NCBI GenBank assembly: GCA_023150615.1
Contig: JAKLKO010000002.1
Location: 186,001-250,000 of the forward strand
Reading direction: 5' to 3'
DNA: 64,000 nt
Source: Phycisphaerae bacterium
Lineage (GTDB): Bacteria; Planctomycetota; Phycisphaerae; UBA1845; UTPLA1
Shown here one piece after another: positions 54,631 to 62,338 of the stretch. A program made the position numbers and the translations under genes. Position 1 is the first letter of the stretch. The number at the start of each line of letters is the position of its first letter. The notes under the pieces are model-generated. The model worked only from the letters and a program-made list of their open reading frames with translations, did not search any database and had not been told where the DNA came from.

Positions 54631-56205
54631 GTGTCAGAGTCTCACTTGCTCAACTGGATCGTGTTCATTCCGACGATCGGAGGGGTTCTCTGCCTCCTCG
54701 CGCCGAGCGGGCGTGCGGTCAAGTCGCTGGCGGTCGCGGCGTCGGGACTCGCGTTCGTGCTGTCGCTCGGGTTGTTCGGTCCGTTCATGAACGGGTTGTT
54801 CGGCCCGGCGTACGGCAGCGAGGCGTCGCTCCATTTCGAGTTTCAACGCAACTGGATCACGGTCGGCCAGTTCAACATCCAGTACTACGTCGGCATCGAC
54901 GGGCTGAGCTTTCCGCTGGTGATTTTGACGACGCTGATCACGTTCCTCTCGGCGCTGGCGAGCTGGAACTTCGAGCACTGGACCAACCATCGCGGGATCA
55001 AGGGCTACTTCGCGCTGTTCCTGCTGCTCGAGACGGGCATGCTGGGGACGTTTGTCGCGCTCGATTTCTTTCTATTCTACATCTTCTGGGAAGTCATGCT
55101 GCTTCCGATGTACTTCCTCATTGGCGTCTGGGGCGGTCCGCGGAAGGAGTACTCGGCTATCAAGTTCTTCCTCTACACACTGCTCGGTTCGATCCTCATG
55201 CTCGTCGCCCTTCTGGCGATGTACTTCAAGTCGGCCGAGGCCGGCGTGCCGACATTCAACCTGATCACCTACGCGACGAACGAGGCCATTCAGCGGCTCT
55301 TCAACGATCCGGGCACAATGTTCCTGAACTGGAACTTCGGCCTGGCCATGTTCGTGCTGCTGTTCATCGGATTCGCGATCAAGGTCCCGGTTTTTCCGTT
55401 CCATACGTGGTTGCCCGATGCGCACGTCGAGGCCCCGACGCCGATCTCGATGATCCTGGCCGGCATTCTGCTCAAGATGGGCGGCTACGGCTTCCTGCGA
55501 TTGTGCTATCCGATCTTCCCGGCGGCGGGCCAGACGGCCGCGTACGCCCTGGCCATTCTCGGCGTGGTCAACATCCTGTACGGCGCGCTGTGCGCGATGG
55601 CGCAGTCGGACTTCAAGCGACTGGTGGCGTACAGCTCAATCTCGCACATGGGCTACGTGCTGCTGGGCATCGCGGTGATGACATCCACGGGCATACAAGG
55701 AGCGATGTTCCAGATGCTGGCCCACGGCATCTCCAGCCCGATGTGCTTTTTCCTCGTCGGGGTCATTTATGACCGGGCGCACCATCGCGACATCAACCGA
55801 TTCGGCGGCCTGTGGCTGTCGATGCCCGTGTACGGCTCGCTGGCGACGCTCGGCTTCTTCGCGTCGCTCGGTCTGCCGGCGCTGTGCGGGTTCATCGGTG
55901 AGGTCTGGGTGCTGCTGGGCACGTATCACGCGCCGTTCGCCTGGGCGAAGCCGATGGCCGTGCTGGCGGCGTTCGGCGTGGTGCTGACGGCCGGGTACAT
56001 CCTGTGGATGATCCAGCGGGTCTATCTCGGCAAGGAGCGGGCGGAATACGCGGGGTTCCCGGATTGCAGCGCGCGCGAGGTGTTCGTGCTGTCGGTGATG
56101 GGCGCGCTGGCGATCTTCCTCGGCATCCTGCCGAAATACACGTTTGATGTGATGAACGGCACGCTCGAGAACATCCGGGCGCTGCTGACGGCGCAGGGAG
56201 GCTGA
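54631..56205 (+). CDS. nuoM: NADH-quinone oxidoreductase subunit M
   Basis: A 524-residue antiporter-like membrane subunit with 14 or so helices. Typical NuoM motifs: YYVGIDGLSFPLVILTTLIT, FYIFWEVMLLPMYFLIGVWG, IGFAIKVPVFPFHTWLPDAH and YSSISHMGYVLLGIAVMTST, with the central Lys and Glu in place. The GTG at 54631 is preferred because AAAGG (54618-54622) lies 8 nt upstream; the frame also allows a GTG at 54622. nuoN begins 3 nt after the stop, with its ribosome site inside nuoM. Confidence 0.94.
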   Translation: MSESHLLNWIVFIPTIGGVLCLLAPSGRAVKSLAVAASGLAFVLSLGLFGPFMNGLFGPAYGSEASLHFEFQRNWITVGQFNIQYYVGIDGLSFPLVILTTLITFLSALASWNFEHWTNHRGIKGYFALFLLLETGMLGTFVALDFFLFYIFWEVMLLPMYFLIGVWGGPRKEYSAIKFFLYTLLGSILMLVALLAMYFKSAEAGVPTFNLITYATNEAIQRLFNDPGTMFLNWNFGLAMFVLLFIGFAIKVPVFPFHTWLPDAHVEAPTPISMILAGILLKMGGYGFLRLCYPIFPAAGQTAAYALAILGVVNILYGALCAMAQSDFKRLVAYSSISHMGYVLLGIAVMTSTGIQGAMFQMLAHGISSPMCFFLVGVIYDRAHHRDINRFGGLWLSMPVYGSLATLGFFASLGLPALCGFIGEVWVLLGTYHAPFAWAKPMAVLAAFGVVLTAGYILWMIQRVYLGKERAEYAGFPDCSAREVFVLSVMGALAIFLGILPKYTFDVMNGTLENIRALLTAQGG

Positions 56206-56208
56206 CGC

Positions 56209-57888
56209 ATGCCGCCGGCACAGGGCGCGGCGGCGAGCTTCTGGCTGCCGTCGGTCGACGCACTGATTCACACGCTTCCGCTGCTGGCGCTGATCGGCAC
56301 GATCGTGGCGATCCTCGTTGCCGCGCTGGTCGTCGGGCGAAGCGCCGTGGTGTCGGCGTTCGTCACGATTGTCGGCGCCGGCGTGACGGCGCTGCTCTGT
56401 TTCTACGGCACGCAGCGCGTCGCGGGCGGCGGCTGGGCCGGATTCGCGCCGGCGGGCGGCGCACCGATGCTGCTGGTGGATAACTTCTCCATTCTCTTCA
56501 TCGCCCTGCTCTGCTTTTTTCTCGTGTCGGTCGTGGGCCTGTGGACGATCGGCGCCTCGTCGAGCGGTCCGGACGCGACGGAACACGCCATGGATGCGCC
56601 GGAATTCTTCACGCTGCTTGTCAGCAGCGCGTTCGGCATGGCGCTAATGGTCTCGACGACCAACTTGCTGATGATCGTGCTGGCGGTCGAGACGGCGTCG
56701 CTGCCGTCGTACGCCATCGTCGGTTTTCGGAAGCGCGATCGGATCGCGGCAGAGGCATCACTGAAGTATGTGCTCTTCGGCGCGGTGACCAGCGCGATGA
56801 TGATCTACGGCATCTCGCTGCTGTACGGCTTCTGCGGTTCGTTCGACCTCGTGGCCGTTGCGCAGAAGGTCGCCGCAGCGACGGGCGGCGATGCCCCGCG
56901 TGCGAACACGCTCGTCGTGGCACTGGCGCTTTTCGGACTGCTCGCGGGCATCGGCTTCAAGATCTCAGCCGTCCCCTTCCACTTCTGGTGTCCGGACGTG
57001 TTCCAGGGCGCCACGATCGAGGTGACGACGTGGCTTTCGGTCGCCAGCAAGGCCGCCGGGCTGGGCCTGCTCCTGCGATGCGTGACGGCGCTCGGCGACG
57101 CCCTCGGCGGGACGGCGCTGATGTCCGGCGCGGCGACCGGCATCGGCATCGTCGCGGCGATCACCTGCACATACGGAAACCTCGCGGCCTATCGACAGAC
57201 GAACATCAAGCGGCTGCTGGCCTATTCCTCCATCGCGCACGCGGGGTACATGCTCATGGCCGGCGCGATCCTCTGGCGGCCGGGCCCGGCTGAGGTGGTG
57301 ACGCATCCGGCCTTCAGCGCGCTGGTCGCCTACGTCGTCATCTACCTGTTTATGAACCTCGGCGCATTCGGCAGCGCGGCGCTGGTGTACTGGCAGACGG
57401 GCAAGGAGACGCTCGACGCCTACCACGGCCTCGGGCGACGGGCGCCCTGGCTGGCGGCCGGCCTGGCGATCTGCCTGTTCAGCCTCGTAGGCCTGCCGCC
57501 GCTCGGCGGTTTCATCGCGAAGTTTTATCTGCTGTGGGCGCTGTTTGACGGCGACCAGGTCTGGCTGGTCTGGGTCGCGGTCGTGAACACGCTCATCAGC
57601 CTGTACTACTACGCCCGCGTCGCGTACGCGATGTACTTCGTGGACGACGGCCAGCCGCGCCTGGCGACGCCGTTCTTCGGGCAGGCGCTCGTGACGACCG
57701 TCGCCGCGGTGCTGCTCCTCGTGGGCGTGCCGCTGGCGGGCGGACTCAAGGCGCGGGCCGACCAGTTCTCGCGAAACGTCTATCCGGTGCGGACGCTGGC
57801 AACGACCGGGGTTGCCGTCGCACCGGCCGTGAATCGACCGGAGTTGTCGCGGCCGCCGGCCGCTGCGAGCGTCCCGCCGCGACCGTGA
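56209..57888 (+). CDS. nuoN: NADH-quinone oxidoreductase subunit N
   Basis: A 559-residue antiporter-like membrane subunit, the last of the operon. Motifs: LLMIVLAVETASLPSYAIVG, ISAVPFHFWCPDVFQGATIE, YSSIAHAGYMLMAGAILWRP and SLVGLPPLGGFIAKFYLLWA. The final 40 residues are a Pro-rich hydrophilic tail (NRPELSRPPAAASVPPRP), absent from E. coli NuoN. Three bases separate it from nuoM. No nuoE, nuoF or nuoG is found anywhere in the window. Confidence 0.94.
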   Translation: MPPAQGAAASFWLPSVDALIHTLPLLALIGTIVAILVAALVVGRSAVVSAFVTIVGAGVTALLCFYGTQRVAGGGWAGFAPAGGAPMLLVDNFSILFIALLCFFLVSVVGLWTIGASSSGPDATEHAMDAPEFFTLLVSSAFGMALMVSTTNLLMIVLAVETASLPSYAIVGFRKRDRIAAEASLKYVLFGAVTSAMMIYGISLLYGFCGSFDLVAVAQKVAAATGGDAPRANTLVVALALFGLLAGIGFKISAVPFHFWCPDVFQGATIEVTTWLSVASKAAGLGLLLRCVTALGDALGGTALMSGAATGIGIVAAITCTYGNLAAYRQTNIKRLLAYSSIAHAGYMLMAGAILWRPGPAEVVTHPAFSALVAYVVIYLFMNLGAFGSAALVYWQTGKETLDAYHGLGRRAPWLAAGLAICLFSLVGLPPLGGFIAKFYLLWALFDGDQVWLVWVAVVNTLISLYYYARVAYAMYFVDDGQPRLATPFFGQALVTTVAAVLLLVGVPLAGGLKARADQFSRNVYPVRTLATTGVAVAPAVNRPELSRPPAAASVPPRP

Positions 57889-57928
57889 ATGAAGTTCGTG
57901 CGGAGTTCGATCCGCCTCGACGTGTCCG

Positions 57929-58378
57929 ATGGACAATGACTCGATCGTAAGAGCGCTCGTTCGATTGTACGACGCGGAGTGCCGCAGTCTGTTGCATCAC
58001 CTCGGCAGGGCGCAGCCGTTCGTGTCTTGGGCGTCGGCGGCGGATCAGCGGCTCGTCGATGGCATGATCAGCGAAGAGGCGGAACATCAGCGGCAGTTGC
58101 TCGATCTGATCCATGCTCTCGGCGGCAGCCCTCCCCTGCCGACGTTCTCATCGGAGTGCGGCGCGCTGGCGTATCTTGATCTGCACGCGCTTCTGCCGCG
58201 AATCGTTCAGGACAAGCGGAATCTGGTCGCCGAGTACGCGGCCGTCGCGCCTCAGGTTGGGGACGATCGGCGTGCCGCGGCACTCGTCGGCAGAATCCTC
58301 GAGCGCGAACAGGTGCACCTCGCCGCGCTCGAGAAGTTGCACACGTCCGCGGGACGTATCGCCGGCGCGACGCGATAG
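57929..58378 (+). CDS. Ferritin-like diiron protein (small)
   Basis: A 149-residue helical protein with spaced iron-ligand motifs of the ferritin-like fold: Glu in YDAECRSLLHHL, ExxH in EEAEHQRQLL, Glu in LVAEYAAVA and ExxH in EREQVHLAALEKL. The order E..ExxH..E..ExxH gives the diiron site of the erythrin/rubrerythrin-like and DUF2383-type groups. No rubredoxin domain and no signal peptide, so it is cytosolic. It starts 40 nt after nuoN on the same strand, so it may be a tail gene of the nuo unit; iron supply for the Fe-S clusters or protection from peroxide are possible roles. The exact family is uncertain. Confidence 0.68.
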   Translation: MDNDSIVRALVRLYDAECRSLLHHLGRAQPFVSWASAADQRLVDGMISEEAEHQRQLLDLIHALGGSPPLPTFSSECGALAYLDLHALLPRIVQDKRNLVAEYAAVAPQVGDDRRAAALVGRILEREQVHLAALEKLHTSAGRIAGATR

Positions 58379-58403
58379 CCCTGGCCCACCGGTCGCTCGC
58401 GCT

Positions 58404-59837
58404 TCAGTGGAGCGGCTGGTAGATGCCGTCGTACACGTAGTCCCCCACGCGGTTCCCGAGTTCGATGCCTTCGGTCTTGTCGAATGCCCAGTGGATTCCG
58501 AGATAGATCCGGCTCTGACCGTTCTCTTCCTCGGCATCGGACAGGCGCATGAAGGTCCGCGGGAAGTACGGGCGCGTGTTGCCTTCCTGATCGACGGTCA
58601 CGCCGTTCAGTTCATCCGACACGATCATGAACGGCACGTGGTCGGTGCCGTAGAAGCGTCGCAGCACTTCGAAGAGTGCACCGCCGAAACCGGCGTGCCC
58701 GGACGGGTAGGCCGGGAATGGCGGGGTGAAGTTCGGGCCCGTCAGGTTGCTCGCCGGCGCACCCAGCGGCGTCCATTGCGTATCGCCGGCCGTCATGGGG
58801 TTGTCGTCGCCGAGCCCGGTCGGACCCGTGCCGGGATCGGCCTCGCGGATGCCGGTGACGGGCCGCCAGTAGTTGTAGTAGAACTTCGACTCCCAGATGG
58901 CGATGCCGGCGTCGGCCATGGCGACGTTGACGATGGCGAGCATGCGAGCCATCCGAACGACGTTCAGCCCGCGATTTCGGCCGATCTGCACGGCGATCTG
59001 ATTGTAGAGTCTCGGCGGCGCGCAGAGGCTCGGCGTGCCGTCGTACGCCCAGAAGAGGCCGATCAGCGTTTGTTCCTGCGTTCTCGACGTTGCGGTGACA
59101 ATTCCGTCTCCGCCCAGTTCCTTCACTTCGTTGTAGGCGTTCGCATACTCCTCGCTGTCGATGGGCGGAGGCGGCGGCGAGCGGAACTGGTTGGCGCGCG
59201 TCAGGACGAACGGGGTGACCAGCGGCCAGTCATCGCCCAGCGGTTGCTGGCCGGGATTGATCGGATCGGCGCGCCAGAATCCGGGATCGTTGTTGAACAT
59301 GTAGGGGTTGTCGATGTCGGAGCCGTCGGCCGAGCGCATGGTGATGATGGCGGCGGCGGCCTGTGCGCCGAGGGTGATGCCGTTGGCCTTTTCCGCGCCG
59401 TCGGGGATGAGGGACAGGTCCTGCAAAAGCTCATCGCCGAGTCGATCGGCATGCGAGGGAAAGAGCGAAACGAGCGTATCGTGCGCGGCCTGCGCGACCG
59501 CCGCTTTCATCGAGGTCGGCTCCGTGACGGCGGGCGTCCCGGTGTAGCTCTCGTAGCCGCCCTCGATCGCGTTGACGGCCTCGAACATGGCGATGTGGAC
59601 CATGGCCATGGCGCGGCTGGAACGCGTCGGACCGAGTTGATGACCGAACGTCCGGGTCTCGCCGGGCTGAACGGGCGTGTGGTCCAGGCCGCTTGTGTCC
59701 ACGGCGATCTGGTTCCAGCGGATGACCCAGTTCAGTGCCGATAACTCGTGGCCGGTCAGGAGGTCCGTGAGCGTTTCGCATCCTGAAAGCGTCGTTAGGG
59801 CCAGGAAGCAGACAGCGGTTCGGACCGGGGCACGCAT
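58404..59837 (-). CDS. Vanadium haloperoxidase / PAP2-like lipoprotein
   Basis: A 477-residue lipoprotein (signal TAVCFLALTTLSGC, lipobox LSGC). The body belongs to the vanadium-dependent haloperoxidase/PAP2 group: the phosphate or vanadate site is spread over SKFYYNYWRPVTGI, PPFPAYPSGHAGFGG and SRIYLGIHWAFDKTEG, which supply Lys/Arg, the SGH triad and Arg plus His. Such enzymes oxidise halides with peroxide, or hydrolyse phosphate esters; the sequence does not decide between them. The ATG at 59835-59837 has TAGGAG at 7 nt. A short extra N-terminal helical domain is normal for the bacterial branch. Divergent from pilT. Confidence 0.85.
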   Translation of the reverse strand: MRAPVRTAVCFLALTTLSGCETLTDLLTGHELSALNWVIRWNQIAVDTSGLDHTPVQPGETRTFGHQLGPTRSSRAMAMVHIAMFEAVNAIEGGYESYTGTPAVTEPTSMKAAVAQAAHDTLVSLFPSHADRLGDELLQDLSLIPDGAEKANGITLGAQAAAAIITMRSADGSDIDNPYMFNNDPGFWRADPINPGQQPLGDDWPLVTPFVLTRANQFRSPPPPPIDSEEYANAYNEVKELGGDGIVTATSRTQEQTLIGLFWAYDGTPSLCAPPRLYNQIAVQIGRNRGLNVVRMARMLAIVNVAMADAGIAIWESKFYYNYWRPVTGIREADPGTGPTGLGDDNPMTAGDTQWTPLGAPASNLTGPNFTPPFPAYPSGHAGFGGALFEVLRRFYGTDHVPFMIVSDELNGVTVDQEGNTRPYFPRTFMRLSDAEEENGQSRIYLGIHWAFDKTEGIELGNRVGDYVYDGIYQPLH

Positions 59838-60037
59838 TTTGTTCTCCTATGCGGATTGGGGATCGAGTTCGCCCGTTCGCTGGAAAACCCAACCTGTATC
59901 GCAGCGTCGGTCAGTCATGCTACGCATCCGAATTGAGGCAAGGCAAGGCTCGGACGGGGGCGATGCTGCGACCACCCGACGCCTGCCGGTACTTGAGGCT
60001 GGCGAACGATCTCCCGATTTGGAGTACCATCCTGCCC

Positions 60038-61117
60038 ATGGCTCAATTGCGTTCCGTCGACCTGCCGGCGCTCGTTTCGGCCATGGTCTCCGAGCAGGCG
60101 TCCGACCTGCACCTCGTCGCCCGGCACCCCCCCATGCTGAGGGTGCATGGTGATTTGCAGGAGATCGGCAGCGGTCCGCTGTCGGCGGAAGCGATTGTGG
60201 AGGCCATTCGGTCGATCGCGCCGCCCGGTACAGCGACGCGGATCGGCGTCGCCAACGACTTGGACTTCGCCGCGACCGTGGCTGTGGATGGCCGTCCGGT
60301 CCGCGTTCGGGGCAACTTGTTCATCGCCAGCGGAGAATCCGGGGCGTGCCTGCGGCTCATCCCGGACCAGATTCCGACGCTGAACGAGCTGGCGTTCCCG
60401 CTGGAACTGGCGGAACGGATATGGAAGCTGACGAACGGGCTGGTGCTCATCACGGGCATCACGGGATCGGGCAAGACGACGTCGCTTGCGGCCCTGGTGC
60501 AGGGGCTGAATGCGGCCGGCGGTCTGCGAATCATCACAATCGAAGAGCCGATCGAGTACGTTTATCCACATGCGCCGCGCAGCGTCGTCACGCAGCGCGA
60601 AGTGGGACGGGACGTTGATACCTTTTACGACGGCCTGCGCTTCGGACTGCGGCAGGATCCGGACGTGCTGCTGGTCGGCGAGATACGCGATCGCGAGACC
60701 GCCCAACTCGCGCTCAGCGCTGCCGAGACCGGCCACCTGATCTTCGCGACCCTTCACACGGCGGACGCGAAAGGAGCGATCACGCGGCTGATCGACCTGT
60801 TTCCGTCGGACGTGCACAACGACGTGCGGACGCAGTTATCGCTGAGCCTGCGCTACGTCATCGCGCAGCATCTGCTGCCGCCGCCGCAGCGCGGCGGCCG
60901 GCGGATCTTGGCGCTGGAGGTTCTGTTCGCAAACTTCGGTGTGCGATCGGCGATCCGGGCGGGCAAGATCGAGAGCCTCGACACGGCGATCCAGTCGGGA
61001 CGAAAGGACGGGATGATCTCGCTTGACGGCTACCTGCGCGAGCTGGTGCAACAGGGTCGAATCGATCTTGCGACGGCGCGGCAGTTCGCAAAGGACCCGG
61101 CTGAGTTCGGGGCCTGA
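60038..61117 (+). CDS. pilT: PilT-like type IV pilus retraction ATPase
   Basis: A 359-residue secretion ATPase of the PilT/PilU branch. The N-terminal domain starts SEQASDLHLVARHPPMLRVH (typical ASDLH box). The ATPase core has Walker A GITGSGKTTS (near 141-150), the Asp box IEEPIEYVY, Walker B LLVGEIRDRETAQLALSAAE and the His box FATLHTADA. PilT depolymerises the pilus for twitching; PilB, the extension ATPase, is not in the window. It could also serve the secretin operon at 24406-33416. The ATG at 60038 gives the conserved start; the longer frame from 59849 is not homologous. It stands alone. Confidence 0.9.
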   Translation: MAQLRSVDLPALVSAMVSEQASDLHLVARHPPMLRVHGDLQEIGSGPLSAEAIVEAIRSIAPPGTATRIGVANDLDFAATVAVDGRPVRVRGNLFIASGESGACLRLIPDQIPTLNELAFPLELAERIWKLTNGLVLITGITGSGKTTSLAALVQGLNAAGGLRIITIEEPIEYVYPHAPRSVVTQREVGRDVDTFYDGLRFGLRQDPDVLLVGEIRDRETAQLALSAAETGHLIFATLHTADAKGAITRLIDLFPSDVHNDVRTQLSLSLRYVIAQHLLPPPQRGGRRILALEVLFANFGVRSAIRAGKIESLDTAIQSGRKDGMISLDGYLRELVQQGRIDLATARQFAKDPAEFGA

Positions 61118-61158
61118 ACCGATCAGACGATGCGGGTGCGCGAAGGTGCAGCGGCCCG

Positions 61159-62247
61159 TTACGGCCCGGCCACCCGCTCGATGCGGCCCCATGCCTCGGC
61201 GAGGTCGTCGACGCCGATCAGATTGGGCCACGGGCGATCGGGCGCGGCGCGGATGGCCGTGAGCAACCGGCGCTGGCGCGGGGACAGGAACTCGTTCGCG
61301 TCGGCCCCGCCCGCGATTGCGGCGTTGACGCGGCAGGCCTGCAACGCCGTCATCGGCACGCTCCGATACGGCGTCTTGCCGAGAAAGTACTTCGGCTCGC
61401 GGTCCGGCCGGATCGCTTGAGCCGACACCTCGACCGCTTCGAAGCGATCCAGTTGTCTCGCCTGTTCGGCGTTTCGCGCGTAGATGCGATCCGCACACCG
61501 CAATCGCTTCGCGTTCTCCGCAAGCTCCACGAGTCTGATTCGGTCCCGGTCGAAATCGACCTCCACGACCTCTCGATCATGCAGAAAGCCGGCCGCGGTT
61601 CGCACGACGCCCGGAATCGCGCCGAGGAGATTCTCTCCCTCCCAGAAGCAGTGCATCGCGAAGACCACTGACTCGACGCCGCGGGCATGGGCCCCCTGCT
61701 CCTCGGCCAGCAGCCGCAGGTACACAGGCACGGGCCGTCCGGACTTTTTCATCGCTGCGACCATCGAGCGGACAAGCCCGTCCGCGGAATAGTCGTCCGC
61801 GAGCCGCGCGACGACGTCGCGGCCGGATGCATCGACGAACCGTACGACGGGGTTGTTCCAGGCCGCTTCTTTGTACCGGACAAGAACCGTGGCATCGCGT
61901 CCGGGGCGGTTATTGTAGATCGCCAGCGGCACGAATTCGGACTCGATCGCTTCCACAATCAGCGGATGGGACAGAACGACCGACCCGTATTGCACGCACG
62001 TCTGACAGCCCGGGATTTCCTGGAAGAGGATCAGCACCGGCCTGCCCGACGAGCCCGCCGCGTTCAGCGCCGCGTCGAAGTCGCGCCGCCACTCGACGTG
62101 ACCTAATTCTCGCGGGCGAACGTCCGCGCGCGCGGGCTTGGGCCGGGATGCGGATTGACGCGAGTCCTCCTCTGCGCTGGCGCGAAGCGGGACCACTGCA
62201 CAAAGGACGATCAGCGCGAGCGCACGAGCGACGGTGTTGCATTGCAT
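61159..62247 (-). CDS. Secreted thioredoxin-like / MsrA-like fusion with PGCxxC motif
   Basis: A 362-residue exported protein (signal ARALALIVLCAVVPLRASA). Residues about 70-170 are a thioredoxin fold with FQEIPGCQTCVQYG, a CxxC after Ile-Pro-Gly. This resembles the thioredoxin-like (seleno)protein group named for a VPGUxxT motif, where Sec may replace the first Cys; here both are Cys. Residues about 195-330 look like a shortened methionine sulfoxide reductase A: FAMHCFWEGENLLG matches the GCFWxxE active site, followed by PGVVRTAAGF and EVVEVDFD. The usual middle part of MsrA is missing, so activity is uncertain. It lies 91 nt downstream of bamA on the same strand. Probably envelope redox repair. 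Confidence 0.72.
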   Translation of the reverse strand: MQCNTVARALALIVLCAVVPLRASAEEDSRQSASRPKPARADVRPRELGHVEWRRDFDAALNAAGSSGRPVLILFQEIPGCQTCVQYGSVVLSHPLIVEAIESEFVPLAIYNNRPGRDATVLVRYKEAAWNNPVVRFVDASGRDVVARLADDYSADGLVRSMVAAMKKSGRPVPVYLRLLAEEQGAHARGVESVVFAMHCFWEGENLLGAIPGVVRTAAGFLHDREVVEVDFDRDRIRLVELAENAKRLRCADRIYARNAEQARQLDRFEAVEVSAQAIRPDREPKYFLGKTPYRSVPMTALQACRVNAAIAGGADANEFLSPRQRRLLTAIRAAPDRPWPNLIGVDDLAEAWGRIERVAGP

Positions 62248-62338
62248 ATTCAGGAAACCACTTTGAGATCGGTCCTATTCCCGCGACGCCCGGCCCGGTA
62301 GCCGACCGCGGATTAGTGTGGCGGCGAAGCGTGGCGTC

